NCBI GenBank assembly: GCA_964551015.1 | Contig: CAZKBP010000001.1 | Coordinates: 124,001-188,000 of the forward strand | Length of the DNA stretch: 64,000 bases | Direction: 5' to 3' | Source of the DNA: CAZKBP01 sp964551015 | GTDB taxonomy: Bacteria; Bacteroidota; Bacteroidia; Cytophagales; Microscillaceae | Part shown: one piece after another, positions 44,538 through 52,820 of the stretch | Layout: each line of letters begins with the position of its first letter | How positions within the stretch are numbered: the first letter of the stretch is position 1 | Notes under the pieces: generated by a model | The model's database searches: none | Told to the model about the DNA's origin: nothing | The model's input: the letters and a program-made list of their open reading frames with translations, nothing else | Program-made: the position numbers and the translations under genes

Positions 44538-44608
44538 GAGATTAGTTTTTGAAATTCTGGCTTACTACACATTTCGCTTATTACTGTAGACAATAACGAA
44601 ATCATGAC

Positions 44609-44616
44609 CAAAACTA
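44609..44616 (-). promoter_or_regulatory. Bacteroidota -7 promoter box for the PorP gene
   Basis: CAAAACTA reads TAGTTTTG on the minus strand (TAnnTTTG), 72 bases before the ATG at 44537. It lies in the divergent gap with the pyrG box at 44649. Confidence 0.45.
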
Positions 44617-44648
44617 TTTTAATTTTTACGAAAGTCCCATTAAAGTGC

Positions 44649-44656
44649 TAACTTTG
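44649..44656 (+). promoter_or_regulatory. Bacteroidota -7 promoter box for pyrG
   Basis: TAACTTTG matches TAnnTTTG, 32 bases before the ATG at 44688. Confidence 0.55.
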
Positions 44657-44687
44657 TATCCCATAAGTTTTTAAATGAATTTTACTT

Positions 44688-46334
44688 ATGGCTTCTTCAA
44701 AACATATATTTGTAACCGGAGGGGTGACCTCCTCTCTGGGTAAAGGAATTATTGCTTCTTCACTAGCTAAGCTTCTGCAAGCGAGAGGATTGACCGTTAC
44801 CATTCAGAAATTTGACCCCTATATCAACATAGATCCGGGAACTCTCAACCCCTACGAACACGGAGAATGCTACGTGACCGATGATGGAGCCGAGACTGAC
44901 CTGGACTTGGGGCATTATGAACGTTTTTTGAATATTCCCACGAGCCAGGCTAATAATGTGACCACGGGTCGTATCTATTATAATGTCATTACCAAGGAGA
45001 GAAAAGGAGCCTATCTGGGCAAAACCGTACAAGTAATCCCACATATTACCGATGAGATTAAGCGGAATTTCTTGCTGTTGGACGAAAATGAGGATTATGA
45101 CATTGTCATTACCGAAATTGGAGGTTGCGTGGGCGATATCGAGTCCCTTCCCTTCATTGAGGCAGTACGGCAAATTAAATGGGAGCTAGGTCCCAACAAT
45201 GCGATCGTGATTCACTTGACGCTCGTGCCTTATCTGAAGTCGGCAGGTGAACTGAAAACCAAACCCTCTCAGCACTCGGTCAAAATGCTTTCGGAATCAG
45301 GTATTCAACCCGATATTTTGATTTGCCGTTCTGAGTATTCATTACCGCACGAGCTGCGCAAAAAAATGTCTCTCTTCTGTAATGTCAGTTACGATTCAGT
45401 GATTGAAGCTCTCGATAGCCCCACGATCTATGAAGTTCCACTGCTGATGCAGGAAGAAAAGCTAGACGAGCGTGTATTGCAGAAACTAGATTTACCGGTT
45501 GGTGCTGCCCCTGATATGACGCTTTGGAAAGAGTTTGTCCGCAAAATCAAAAGACCCAAAGAACAAGTAAAAATTGGCCTGGTCGGGAAATATGTAGAGC
45601 TACACGATGCTTACAAATCTATCATAGAGGCGTTTATCCACGCTGGAACCGTGCACGAATGCGAGGTCAAGTTAGAATGGATTCACTCGGAAAAATTAGA
45701 ACGAGAGGCCAACAAGCTAGATCATTATTTGGAGCACTTGGATGGAATTTTGGTAGCTCCTGGCTTTGGGGAAAGAGGTATTCAGGGTAAAATCAATGCG
45801 GCTCGTTATGCCCGAGAAAATTTGATTCCCTTCTTTGGCATCTGTCTGGGGATGCAATGTGCCTGTGTAGAGTTTGCTCAGCACGTGCTTCGCCTCGAGG
45901 GAGCCTCTTCTTCGGAGATAGACCCCGAGACACTTTATCCGATCATTGATTTGATGGAAGATCAAAAAAACCTAACTCAGATGGGAGGAACCATGCGTCT
46001 CGGAGCTTATACCTGCCATTTAGAACTCGGAAGCAGAGCCTACGAAGCCTACAATAGCGCAGAGGTGAAAGAAAGGCATCGGCATCGATATGAGTTCAAT
46101 AATGATTATATAGAGACTTTTCGTGAAGCAGGCGTGCGCTTCTCGGGCATGAATCCTGAATCTGGCTTGGTAGAAATCATGGAACTCGAAGCGCATCCTT
46201 GGTTCTTAGGAACACAGTTCCATCCCGAGCTCAAAAGTACCGTGGCCAATCCACATCCCTTGTTTGTAAGCTTCGTGGAAGCCGCGTTACAATATTCTTT
46301 CCGGAAAAACGATTTCCAAGTCTTTAAAAAATAG
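44688..46334 (+). CDS. pyrG: CTP synthase
   Basis: Converts UTP to CTP using ATP and glutamine-derived ammonia. N-terminal synthetase domain with GGVTSSLGKGIIASSLAKLL (P-loop-like, residues 10-29); C-terminal class I glutamine amidotransferase with FGICLGMQ (catalytic Cys about 386) and the His-Glu pair in QFHPELKS. The 548-residue length is normal. yidC follows 134 bases later on the same strand with its own -7 box. Confidence 0.97.
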   Translation: MASSKHIFVTGGVTSSLGKGIIASSLAKLLQARGLTVTIQKFDPYINIDPGTLNPYEHGECYVTDDGAETDLDLGHYERFLNIPTSQANNVTTGRIYYNVITKERKGAYLGKTVQVIPHITDEIKRNFLLLDENEDYDIVITEIGGCVGDIESLPFIEAVRQIKWELGPNNAIVIHLTLVPYLKSAGELKTKPSQHSVKMLSESGIQPDILICRSEYSLPHELRKKMSLFCNVSYDSVIEALDSPTIYEVPLLMQEEKLDERVLQKLDLPVGAAPDMTLWKEFVRKIKRPKEQVKIGLVGKYVELHDAYKSIIEAFIHAGTVHECEVKLEWIHSEKLEREANKLDHYLEHLDGILVAPGFGERGIQGKINAARYARENLIPFFGICLGMQCACVEFAQHVLRLEGASSSEIDPETLYPIIDLMEDQKNLTQMGGTMRLGAYTCHLELGSRAYEAYNSAEVKERHRHRYEFNNDYIETFREAGVRFSGMNPESGLVEIMELEAHPWFLGTQFHPELKSTVANPHPLFVSFVEAALQYSFRKNDFQVFKK

Positions 46335-46342
46335 TATCTTTG
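46335..46342 (+). promoter_or_regulatory. Bacteroidota -7 promoter box for yidC
   Basis: TATCTTTG matches TAnnTTTG, starting right after the pyrG stop, with a leader of about 125 bases to the yidC ATG at 46469. Confidence 0.5.
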
Positions 46343-46468
46343 TCTTCACGGAGTATATTTTCTAATTATTGAAACAATTTTCATAAGTAATAACATTAAA
46401 ACAATATAGCGTATCGTTTCTCGTCAGATAAAAAGCAGAGACGATTATGGTAGAAGCATATATAGATT

Positions 46469-48418
46469 ATGGATAGAAACCAAGTTACGGGTTTATTGCT
46501 GATTTTTTTGATGGTTACCGTCTATCTTCAGTTTTTCGCCCCTCAAGCCGAAACGATTGAAGATCCCTCTTCCTCCAGCCAAGAAGAAAAGAATGGATCA
46601 ACCAAACAACAAGCAGTACTCAAAGCCAAAGAAGATGGAGAAAAAACGCTCGATCCTGAAGAAGCCAAGAAAAACTTCGGAAGCTTGGCCGAGCTCACCC
46701 AAGGCAAAAGCAAGACATTTACCCTTGAGAATGAGGAAATCAAGATTGATTTTGATACGCAAGGCGGAAAAGTGAAATCAGTGCTCCTCAAAAAATACAA
46801 AGACCACGAAGACAAAACGCTGGTTCTGCAAGATCAGGAGAGTAGCCAAATGCGTATGCTGGTACGCACCTCCCAAGGCAAATCATTAGACTTACTCAAA
46901 CTCTACTACCAAGCCGAAACGAAAGACGTTAAAACCAAGGCAGGTATCAATCAACAAATTACCTTCACGGCTCAAGTGGCGAAAGGAAAATATATCCGGC
47001 AAGTATACACTCTGGGCAAAGAGGGATATAGCTTGGACTACGACTTGGAAATGAAAGGCTTAGAAAAGGAAATCCAAGCCCAAGATTCTCTACAGCTTTA
47101 CTGGAAAAGTGACCTCAAACGCTTCGAGACCGATCTGTACTATAGCCGTTATTACACCACGATTAATTACTACACCGCCGATGACGACTATAGTTATCTG
47201 AGTTGGCCTTCTACTGAACAGGAAGTAGCTAGACTGGATGAAAATTTGCATTGGTTCTCCTTCAAACAACGTTTCTTCAGCTCCGCATTCATTGCCAAAC
47301 ACGATAATCTTGGCCAAGCACTGCTGGTCAAAAATACGGACGAAAATGACTCCTCGGTAGTCAAGACCGCCGAGGCACAGGCCAAGATTGCGCTGGCCGA
47401 CATTCGTGCCGGAAAAGGAGCCTTTCAATTTTACTTCGGCCCTAATGACTATAATGTCCTCAAGAAAGTGGAGGCCAAGGACTTTGACCAAAATGTTTAT
47501 TTGGGCTGGTCACTCTTTGCCGTCGTATCTAAATTTGTCATCATTCCTCTCTTCAATTTCTTAGAGCAATACTTCAATAGCTATGGTATTATCATCATTT
47601 TGATGGTTTTTATTATCAAAACGGCCTTGCTTCCTCTTACTTATACTTCCTACAAGTCTATGGCCAAAATGAAAGTGCTCAATGAACTTTTGAAGCCTGA
47701 GCTGGAAGCCTTCAAGAAAAAAGAAGGGCTAGATAGACCCGACTTAAGCATGGAAGAACAGAGCAAGGTACAGCAAGAGCAAATGCGGCTTTATGGTGAA
47801 TTGGGTTCCAGCCCTTTCGCGGCGATGAGTGGCTGTATTCCTTTAGTTTTACAGATGCCGATTCTTTTCGCGCTATTCGTTTTCTTTCCCAATGCCATTC
47901 AACTGAGGCAAGAAAGCTTTTTGTGGGCACACGACTTATCTACCTATGATTCTATCCTGAATCTCCCTTTTTATATTCCCGGCTACGGCGCGCACGTGAG
48001 TCTCTTTACCCTTTTGATGACTGCTTCTACCCTGTTGCTCAGCTATTTCAATAGCCAGAGCCAAGCCAATATGCAGGGGCCGATGAAATATATGATGTAT
48101 ATCTTCCCGGTGGTTTTTATGTTCGTCTTGAATTCTTATCCTGCTGGATTGAGCTTCTATTACCTGATGCAGAACTCGGTAACCATTGGTCAGCAGACAG
48201 CTTTTAAAAAGTTTCTGATTAACGAAGATAAAATTCGTAACCAGTTTGAAACCTATAAGGCTCAGAACAAAGGTAAAACTAGCAAAAAATCGGGCTTAAT
48301 CCGGAAGCTGGAAGAAGCTCGTAATAAACAGATGCAGCAAAAAAATACCAAGAATCAAAACGGAGCCTCGGACGCAAAAAATAATCAAAATAATAAGCAA
48401 AAGAGAAACAAAAAATAG
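46469..48418 (+). CDS. yidC: Membrane protein insertase YidC
   Basis: Inserts and folds inner-membrane proteins, alone or with Sec. N-terminal transmembrane helix (VTGLLLIFLMVTVYLQF), then a large periplasmic domain (about residues 70-350), then the conserved insertase core of several hydrophobic segments from about 355 to 585, including SSPFAAMSGCIPLVLQMPIL and YPAGLSFYYLMQNSVTIGQQ. The C-terminal tail is Lys/Asn/Gln-rich and basic, suiting ribosome contact. The 649-residue length is long but usual for Bacteroidota. It lies upstream of dnaA across a long spacer. Confidence 0.96.
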   Translation: MDRNQVTGLLLIFLMVTVYLQFFAPQAETIEDPSSSSQEEKNGSTKQQAVLKAKEDGEKTLDPEEAKKNFGSLAELTQGKSKTFTLENEEIKIDFDTQGGKVKSVLLKKYKDHEDKTLVLQDQESSQMRMLVRTSQGKSLDLLKLYYQAETKDVKTKAGINQQITFTAQVAKGKYIRQVYTLGKEGYSLDYDLEMKGLEKEIQAQDSLQLYWKSDLKRFETDLYYSRYYTTINYYTADDDYSYLSWPSTEQEVARLDENLHWFSFKQRFFSSAFIAKHDNLGQALLVKNTDENDSSVVKTAEAQAKIALADIRAGKGAFQFYFGPNDYNVLKKVEAKDFDQNVYLGWSLFAVVSKFVIIPLFNFLEQYFNSYGIIIILMVFIIKTALLPLTYTSYKSMAKMKVLNELLKPELEAFKKKEGLDRPDLSMEEQSKVQQEQMRLYGELGSSPFAAMSGCIPLVLQMPILFALFVFFPNAIQLRQESFLWAHDLSTYDSILNLPFYIPGYGAHVSLFTLLMTASTLLLSYFNSQSQANMQGPMKYMMYIFPVVFMFVLNSYPAGLSFYYLMQNSVTIGQQTAFKKFLINEDKIRNQFETYKAQNKGKTSKKSGLIRKLEEARNKQMQQKNTKNQNGASDAKNNQNNKQKRNKK

Positions 48419-49217
48419 TTCTTTTCGTACGGATTTTGCTAAATCTTAAGTGCCTAATCACAAGCCCAAATCAGGCAACAAAGCCAAGATTTTATACAGG
48501 CACACTAAATAGGTTATTGCTAACTTATTTCTAAACACTTTGCATACTAACCCTAAACTTTCTATAGGGTCAGTATAGCTCTGAAATCCTTGTCTCGAGC
48601 GACTTGTACTAGACAAGTTCAACCATTCAAACCCTGTTTGTGATCTTGAATAGATCGATAAAGATCGATTTTAACTCCATCTCTGCTTTTGAAAAAATCA
48701 AAAAAGGATAGATTGGCTAGTGCTATTTTTGTAATCATTCATATTGCCAAAATACCATCTATTAGCAGACCGAGTTATTCTAACCACACCTAAAACCGTC
48801 AAAAATTTGGCTGAATTTAGGATGGGCTTTTTATACCCCTAGGGTTTGGATAATCGGTGCAGGCAACTGTTTGATTTAGAGGAGAGTTATCTCTCGATTT
48901 TGAGAGAGTGTATCTTGATTTGGGGTTCTGATGAGACACAATCTTATGAAGGGCGAACGGTTTGTAAAAGCGGGCGGTTGTGATTCAAAGACAAGCCTTA
49001 CATAGAAGCGCATGAAGAAGTGAACATTTCAACACCCTAAATAAATTATATTAACTCGAAAACAAAAATGAAGCGGAGAAACAAGTGCTCAGAAAATTTT
49101 CTAAAAGAGATTCAGTGAGTTATAGAAAACTCTATCGATCAAATTAGCTTTTCTTTTTTTTATTAGCTTTTTTTTCTGAAATTTGTTTCCCCCCATAAAA
49201 AAAACACGGGAATTTCT
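48419..49217. other. Long non-coding spacer between yidC and dnaA
   Basis: About 800 AT-rich bases with several inverted repeats: an 11-bp hairpin with one mismatch at 48544-48576 (arms ATACT-ACCCTA and TAGGGT-AGTAT), and ACTTGT/ACAAGT at 48602-48618. GATCGAT is repeated near 48653-48669. Tracts of pyrimidine (TTTTCTTTTTTTTATT) precede the dnaA ATG. A TAnnTTTG box (TATTTTTG, 48724-48731) would give a leader of ~490 bases. I found no clear TTATCCACA-type box on either strand. No convincing ORF. Confidence 0.5.
48724..48731 (+). promoter_or_regulatory. Possible -7 promoter box far upstream of dnaA
   Basis: TATTTTTG matches TAnnTTTG but sits ~490 bases before the dnaA start. It would imply a long leader or a small untranslated transcript. 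Confidence 0.25.
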
Positions 49218-50717
49218 ATGGAGAAGACAACTACATCAACTGAGAAAGATTGCTTCGCAGCGTGGGAAAATTGCTTGAAAGTGATCAGAGAAAACGTGGA
49301 AGAGCAAGCCTATATGACTTGGTTTGAACCAATTGTTCCAGCCAAATTGAAAGAGAATGTACTGACGATTCAAGTTCCCAGTAAGTTCTTCTACGAATAT
49401 CTGGAAGAAAACTTCGTGCATCTTCTCCGCAAAGCCATTGATGCGGCTCTCGGGTCTGAGGGGAGGTTAGAGTACTCTATCAAACTGGAGGAAAGCACAA
49501 ATTCTAACCAAACTTACATCAACCATCTGACCCGTAGTGATGCTAATCATCGCGGTAAAAACGGGCACAACAGCTACAAAAAAAATTACCCTAGTAACAA
49601 TCAACCTACTTCACAGCAAGGCCATCCTCACTCCCGTGAAGCCTACCTCAAACACAAAGAAGAATTCTACACGCCGCTCAATCATAGCTACAGTTTTGAT
49701 AACTTCATTGAAGGCGATTGCAACCGTTTGGCACGCTCAGCGGGTTTAGCCGTGGCACAAAAGCCCGGAGTTACTTCTTTTAACCCTTTGATGCTCTATG
49801 GAGGGGTAGGACTGGGTAAAACGCACTTGGTTCAAGCCATTGGTAATTATGTGCAGACCTACGAGAAAGAGAAAGAAGTGCTCTACGTATCTGCCGATAA
49901 ATTTACCAATCAGTTCATTGAAGCACTCAAAAACAACAATCTCGAGCAATTCAATCATTTTTATATGCACGTGGATGTGCTGATGATTGACGATGTACAG
50001 TTCCTTTCTGGTAAAGAAAGAACCCAAGAGATTTTTTTCCATATCTTCAATCACTTGCATCAAGCTGGCAAGCAAATCATTATGACCAGTGATTGCCCTC
50101 CCATTGACCTCAAGGGGCTAGAAGAACGGCTGCTATCTCGCTTTAAATGGGGGCTTACTGCCGACCTCAAACAACCCGACCTGGAAACTCGGATGGCCAT
50201 CATCCATAAAAAATTACAGGAAGTGGGCGAGCGTCATAAGGATACAGAATTGAATCTGAGTGAAGAAATTATAGAATACCTTGCCCACAGCATCGACGGC
50301 AACGTCAGAGAACTGGAAGGGGCGATTAATTCTATCATTGCTTACGTGCTCAACCATATACAAGTGGATATGAAACTGGTTAAGCAGATTGTGGAAAAAA
50401 TAGTGCAATCTTCTGAAAGTAAAGAAGTAAGCATTGATGAAGTACAACGCTACGTAAGCGAGTACTTTGGCCTGACCGTGGATGACCTTAAAGCCAAAAC
50501 CCGCAAACGAGAAATCGTGACCGCCCGCCAAATCGCCATGTATTTTGCCAAAGAATACACAGGTTTCTCCCTCAAATCGATTGGCTATCACTTTGGAGGA
50601 AGAGATCATAGCACGGTGATTCACGCCATCCAAACTGTCAACGATTTTATGATGGAAAAGCGAGAGCTAAAAATGTGTATTGATGATATTGACAAAAAAC
50701 TAAAGGGAAACAAATAA
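49218..50717 (+). CDS. dnaA: Chromosomal replication initiator DnaA
   Basis: ATP-dependent initiator that binds DnaA boxes and opens oriC. Domain I (about 8-90, helicase loading; EEQAYMTWFEPI is typical), a variable His/Asn-rich domain II (about 95-150), the AAA+ domain III with Walker A GGVGLGKTHL (about 195) and Walker B VLMIDDVQF (about 256), and domain IV with the DNA-binding block GGRDHSTVIHAI (about 461). The 499-residue length is normal. No dnaN is adjacent, as often in Bacteroidota. An origin candidate lies ~1.6 kb downstream. Confidence 0.97.
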   Translation: MEKTTTSTEKDCFAAWENCLKVIRENVEEQAYMTWFEPIVPAKLKENVLTIQVPSKFFYEYLEENFVHLLRKAIDAALGSEGRLEYSIKLEESTNSNQTYINHLTRSDANHRGKNGHNSYKKNYPSNNQPTSQQGHPHSREAYLKHKEEFYTPLNHSYSFDNFIEGDCNRLARSAGLAVAQKPGVTSFNPLMLYGGVGLGKTHLVQAIGNYVQTYEKEKEVLYVSADKFTNQFIEALKNNNLEQFNHFYMHVDVLMIDDVQFLSGKERTQEIFFHIFNHLHQAGKQIIMTSDCPPIDLKGLEERLLSRFKWGLTADLKQPDLETRMAIIHKKLQEVGERHKDTELNLSEEIIEYLAHSIDGNVRELEGAINSIIAYVLNHIQVDMKLVKQIVEKIVQSSESKEVSIDEVQRYVSEYFGLTVDDLKAKTRKREIVTARQIAMYFAKEYTGFSLKSIGYHFGGRDHSTVIHAIQTVNDFMMEKRELKMCIDDIDKKLKGNK

Positions 50718-50812
50718 GGGAGTACCTGAATCTATTTTCATCATCACAAGGTAGACGGATCGCTTTGTTTATCGCCAGACAAGTCTTGACTTGATGAATT
50801 GTCTATACTGAA

Positions 50813-50858
50813 GTGCTCTTATCTTCGCATGAGATTGCTAATGGATAGATAAGAGCAC
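50813..50858. repeat. Perfect 12-bp inverted repeat downstream of dnaA
   Basis: GTGCTCTTATCT (50813-50824) and AGATAAGAGCAC (50847-50858) are perfect complements with a 22-base loop, in the gap between dnaA and the small secreted-protein gene. No T-run follows, so an intrinsic terminator is only possible, not clear. Confidence 0.55.
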
Positions 50859-50921
50859 AATACTGGCTTTGAAGCTAGTTCAAATAGAACCAAAAGCAAA
50901 AGAGCTTAGAGCTACCGATAA

Positions 50922-51341
50922 CTACTCCGTCAGGAACACTTTTCTGACCTCTCTCAAACCGGGCTTCTTTATAATCACCATGTAGATACCGGGCAGAAGA
51001 TGTCCAGTGGGCATCGAGATTTGCTGGGTCACATTCCGAAAATGCTTAACCAAACGCCCGAGTGAAGAGTGAATGCGAACCTGAATAGGCTGATTGGTTT
51101 CATTGTGAATCGGAACCGTTAATAGCTCCCCTTTCTGTAGAATAATGGGTTGTTCATTTTTGATGACTTTTACCTCTTCCGAAGTATTCAGCGCGACCGC
51201 CGCACTGGTATCGAGACGCTTCTGAGAAGAAGCCTCCACGCCGAGGTTTTGACTGTAAGCCTTTACTTGCCAAAGGATCAAAACCAAGCAAGTGCATACT
51301 CGCAAACAATTGAATGGATTCATTTTTAACACGTTTAACAC
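50922..51341 (-). CDS. Small secreted protein with a type IX (Por) sorting-like C-terminus
   Basis: A signal peptide covers about residues 7-31 (CLRVCTCLVLILWQVKAYSQ). The first ~60 mature residues are low in complexity and contain little recognisable domain content. The C-terminal half ends LLPGIYMVIIKKPG followed by REVRKVFLTE, resembling the type A sorting domains (GxYxVxI followed by K-x-V-x-K) that send proteins through the type IX system. Unusually there is almost no cargo. The start is ATG 51341 or 51323. Function unknown. Confidence 0.6.
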   Translation of the reverse strand: MLNVLKMNPFNCLRVCTCLVLILWQVKAYSQNLGVEASSQKRLDTSAAVALNTSEEVKVIKNEQPIILQKGELLTVPIHNETNQPIQVRIHSSLGRLVKHFRNVTQQISMPTGHLLPGIYMVIIKKPGLREVRKVFLTE

Positions 51342-51615
51342 AAATGATAGGATCGTCCGAAATTTATAAAAACAACGGATTTCACTGAAAATAGTATATA
51401 TCGAGTAAGTAAGCGAATGCTAAAAAAAGGCTGAGAGAATAACAAATTGCTAAATCAGGATCTAAACCTACATTCCCCAATTAGCAGATAGGACTAGTAA
51501 ATATACGGAGATTCTCTCAAAATAGATATACTTATCCGAGCAAATTAATAGATGCTTGAAAAACTTGCGAGAAATGACTTCTTTCAGATTTTAGTATTTT
51601 GCTTCGTTTTCTTCT
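51342..51615. other. Spacer between the small secreted protein and the CREST hydrolase
   Basis: About 270 AT-rich bases. I see no gene, RNA, or clear promoter box. Confidence 0.4.
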
Positions 51616-52335
51616 TTATTGAGTTTCCTCCTCGAGAGTCAACCAAGGCATTTTCTGACTTCTTTCGTAGTTAGCAAACCTATACAGAAATTCTGCCAAA
51701 AAGCAACTGCCTATCGTCGTGGATAAATGCCAAAGCCAATGCGAACCCATATACATCCAAGGAATCATAGATTTGTCTAAATAACGAAAGGTCAGGGCCA
51801 GCACAAAAAAGAAGATGGTCAAGACAAGATATTCTACAAAACGATAGCGAATTTTCCTGAGCAAAAGTACGGCAGGCAAAAACATCAGCATTCCTCGCAT
51901 GAAATAGGATAAATTGATAGCCAGTGACTGCGGAAAATAGCTGAAAAAAAACCACCGACAAATAAAATAACCCACAAGGATAAGCAAAGCAAAAATCCAG
52001 TGCCTCAGTACTTTCACCCAAAAATAAAAGCTCAGCGCTAAGGTCAGCACTAAAATCGGCAGTACATCCATTAATAGAAGCCAAGGAGAAGAACGGAAAG
52101 CGTGGAAAAGCGTACTGCCCAATCCTCCCAGAAACATTAAAGGCATACAAAAACTTAAAAATGGATAAAGCATCCATTTACCTCTTAATTTTTGCAACCA
52201 ATAAAATACAGGAATCCAAAAACTCAAGGAAGAAATGGCATTCCAAGGTTCTACAATGAAGGCATTAGGGTCAGTCTCAGCATAATAAAGTCCGCCGTCA
52301 GGCAGTACTTGTAATAATAAGGTCAAATAGTTCAT
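51616..52335 (-). CDS. CREST/alkaline ceramidase-superfamily membrane protein
   Basis: A seven-helix-type membrane hydrolase family (alkaline ceramidases, PAQR receptors, Per1). Family motifs: EPWNAISSLSFW near residue 29, GLGSTLFHAF (about 71-80) with the Ser/His pair, LLMDVLPI (about 88, Asp), and GSHWLWHLS (about 197) with two His; together these are the expected zinc-hydrolase residues. The 239-residue length is normal. The substrate is unknown: it may act on ceramide-like sphingolipids, which Bacteroidota make. Confidence 0.8.
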   Translation of the reverse strand: MNYLTLLLQVLPDGGLYYAETDPNAFIVEPWNAISSLSFWIPVFYWLQKLRGKWMLYPFLSFCMPLMFLGGLGSTLFHAFRSSPWLLLMDVLPILVLTLALSFYFWVKVLRHWIFALLILVGYFICRWFFFSYFPQSLAINLSYFMRGMLMFLPAVLLLRKIRYRFVEYLVLTIFFFVLALTFRYLDKSMIPWMYMGSHWLWHLSTTIGSCFLAEFLYRFANYERSQKMPWLTLEEETQ

Positions 52336-52820
52336 AAAAAAAGAAGTGCCGCTATGATCTATAATTCAAAAGTTGAATAATATAAACTTGTACCAAATCA
52401 ATAAGTTCAAACAAGATCAATTTATCCAGCGTTTAATTTTAATAAGTAGAAGCAGATAATTCAAGTATCTAAATGCCTGATTATAAGTGAGAATGATCGT
52501 GAGCGAATTAAACGGGTACACAAATTTAGGCGAAAAAATGCTGGTTCTATGTCTTCTGCAAAACTTATCCATAGGTTTAGATAAAAAACTTCCTGACCTA
52601 CTAGATTGAAAACTCAGGCTTATTCTCAGCAGGAATGAAAACTATTTACTAAGAAAATGTTTCTTTGATAAAAGTCTGATTATGAAATTACTAAGCGAAT
52701 AAGAAATCAAATTTGAAATCTTATCCACTTGTTCAGCGTTTAAGCTAAAATATTAACTTGCAAAAAATTAGTATAAGTACTAGATTGCCAAATCCATAAG
52801 ATAAAAAATTCAAGCAAAAA
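52336..52820. other. Candidate replication origin (AT-rich region with DnaA-box-like sites)
   Basis: 485 bases without genes. Three sites on the same strand resemble the DnaA box TTATCCACA: TTATCCAGC (52422-52430), TTATCCATA (52565-52573), TTATCCACT (52721-52729). The 10-mer CAGCGTTTAA also appears twice, right after the first box and shortly after the third. The region is AT-rich and divergent (CREST gene one way, S41 gene the other). It lies ~1.6 kb from dnaA. This is inference: no GC-skew or DnaA data are available. Confidence 0.45.

Noticed and set aside
48419..49217. Classical oriC directly upstream of dnaA
   Set aside because: No TTATCCACA-like box was found on either strand there; the candidate at 52336-52820 has better sites.
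51680..52177. 165-residue minus-strand ORF within the CREST gene
   Set aside because: Alternative frame of the CREST gene, which carries the family motifs in the other frame.
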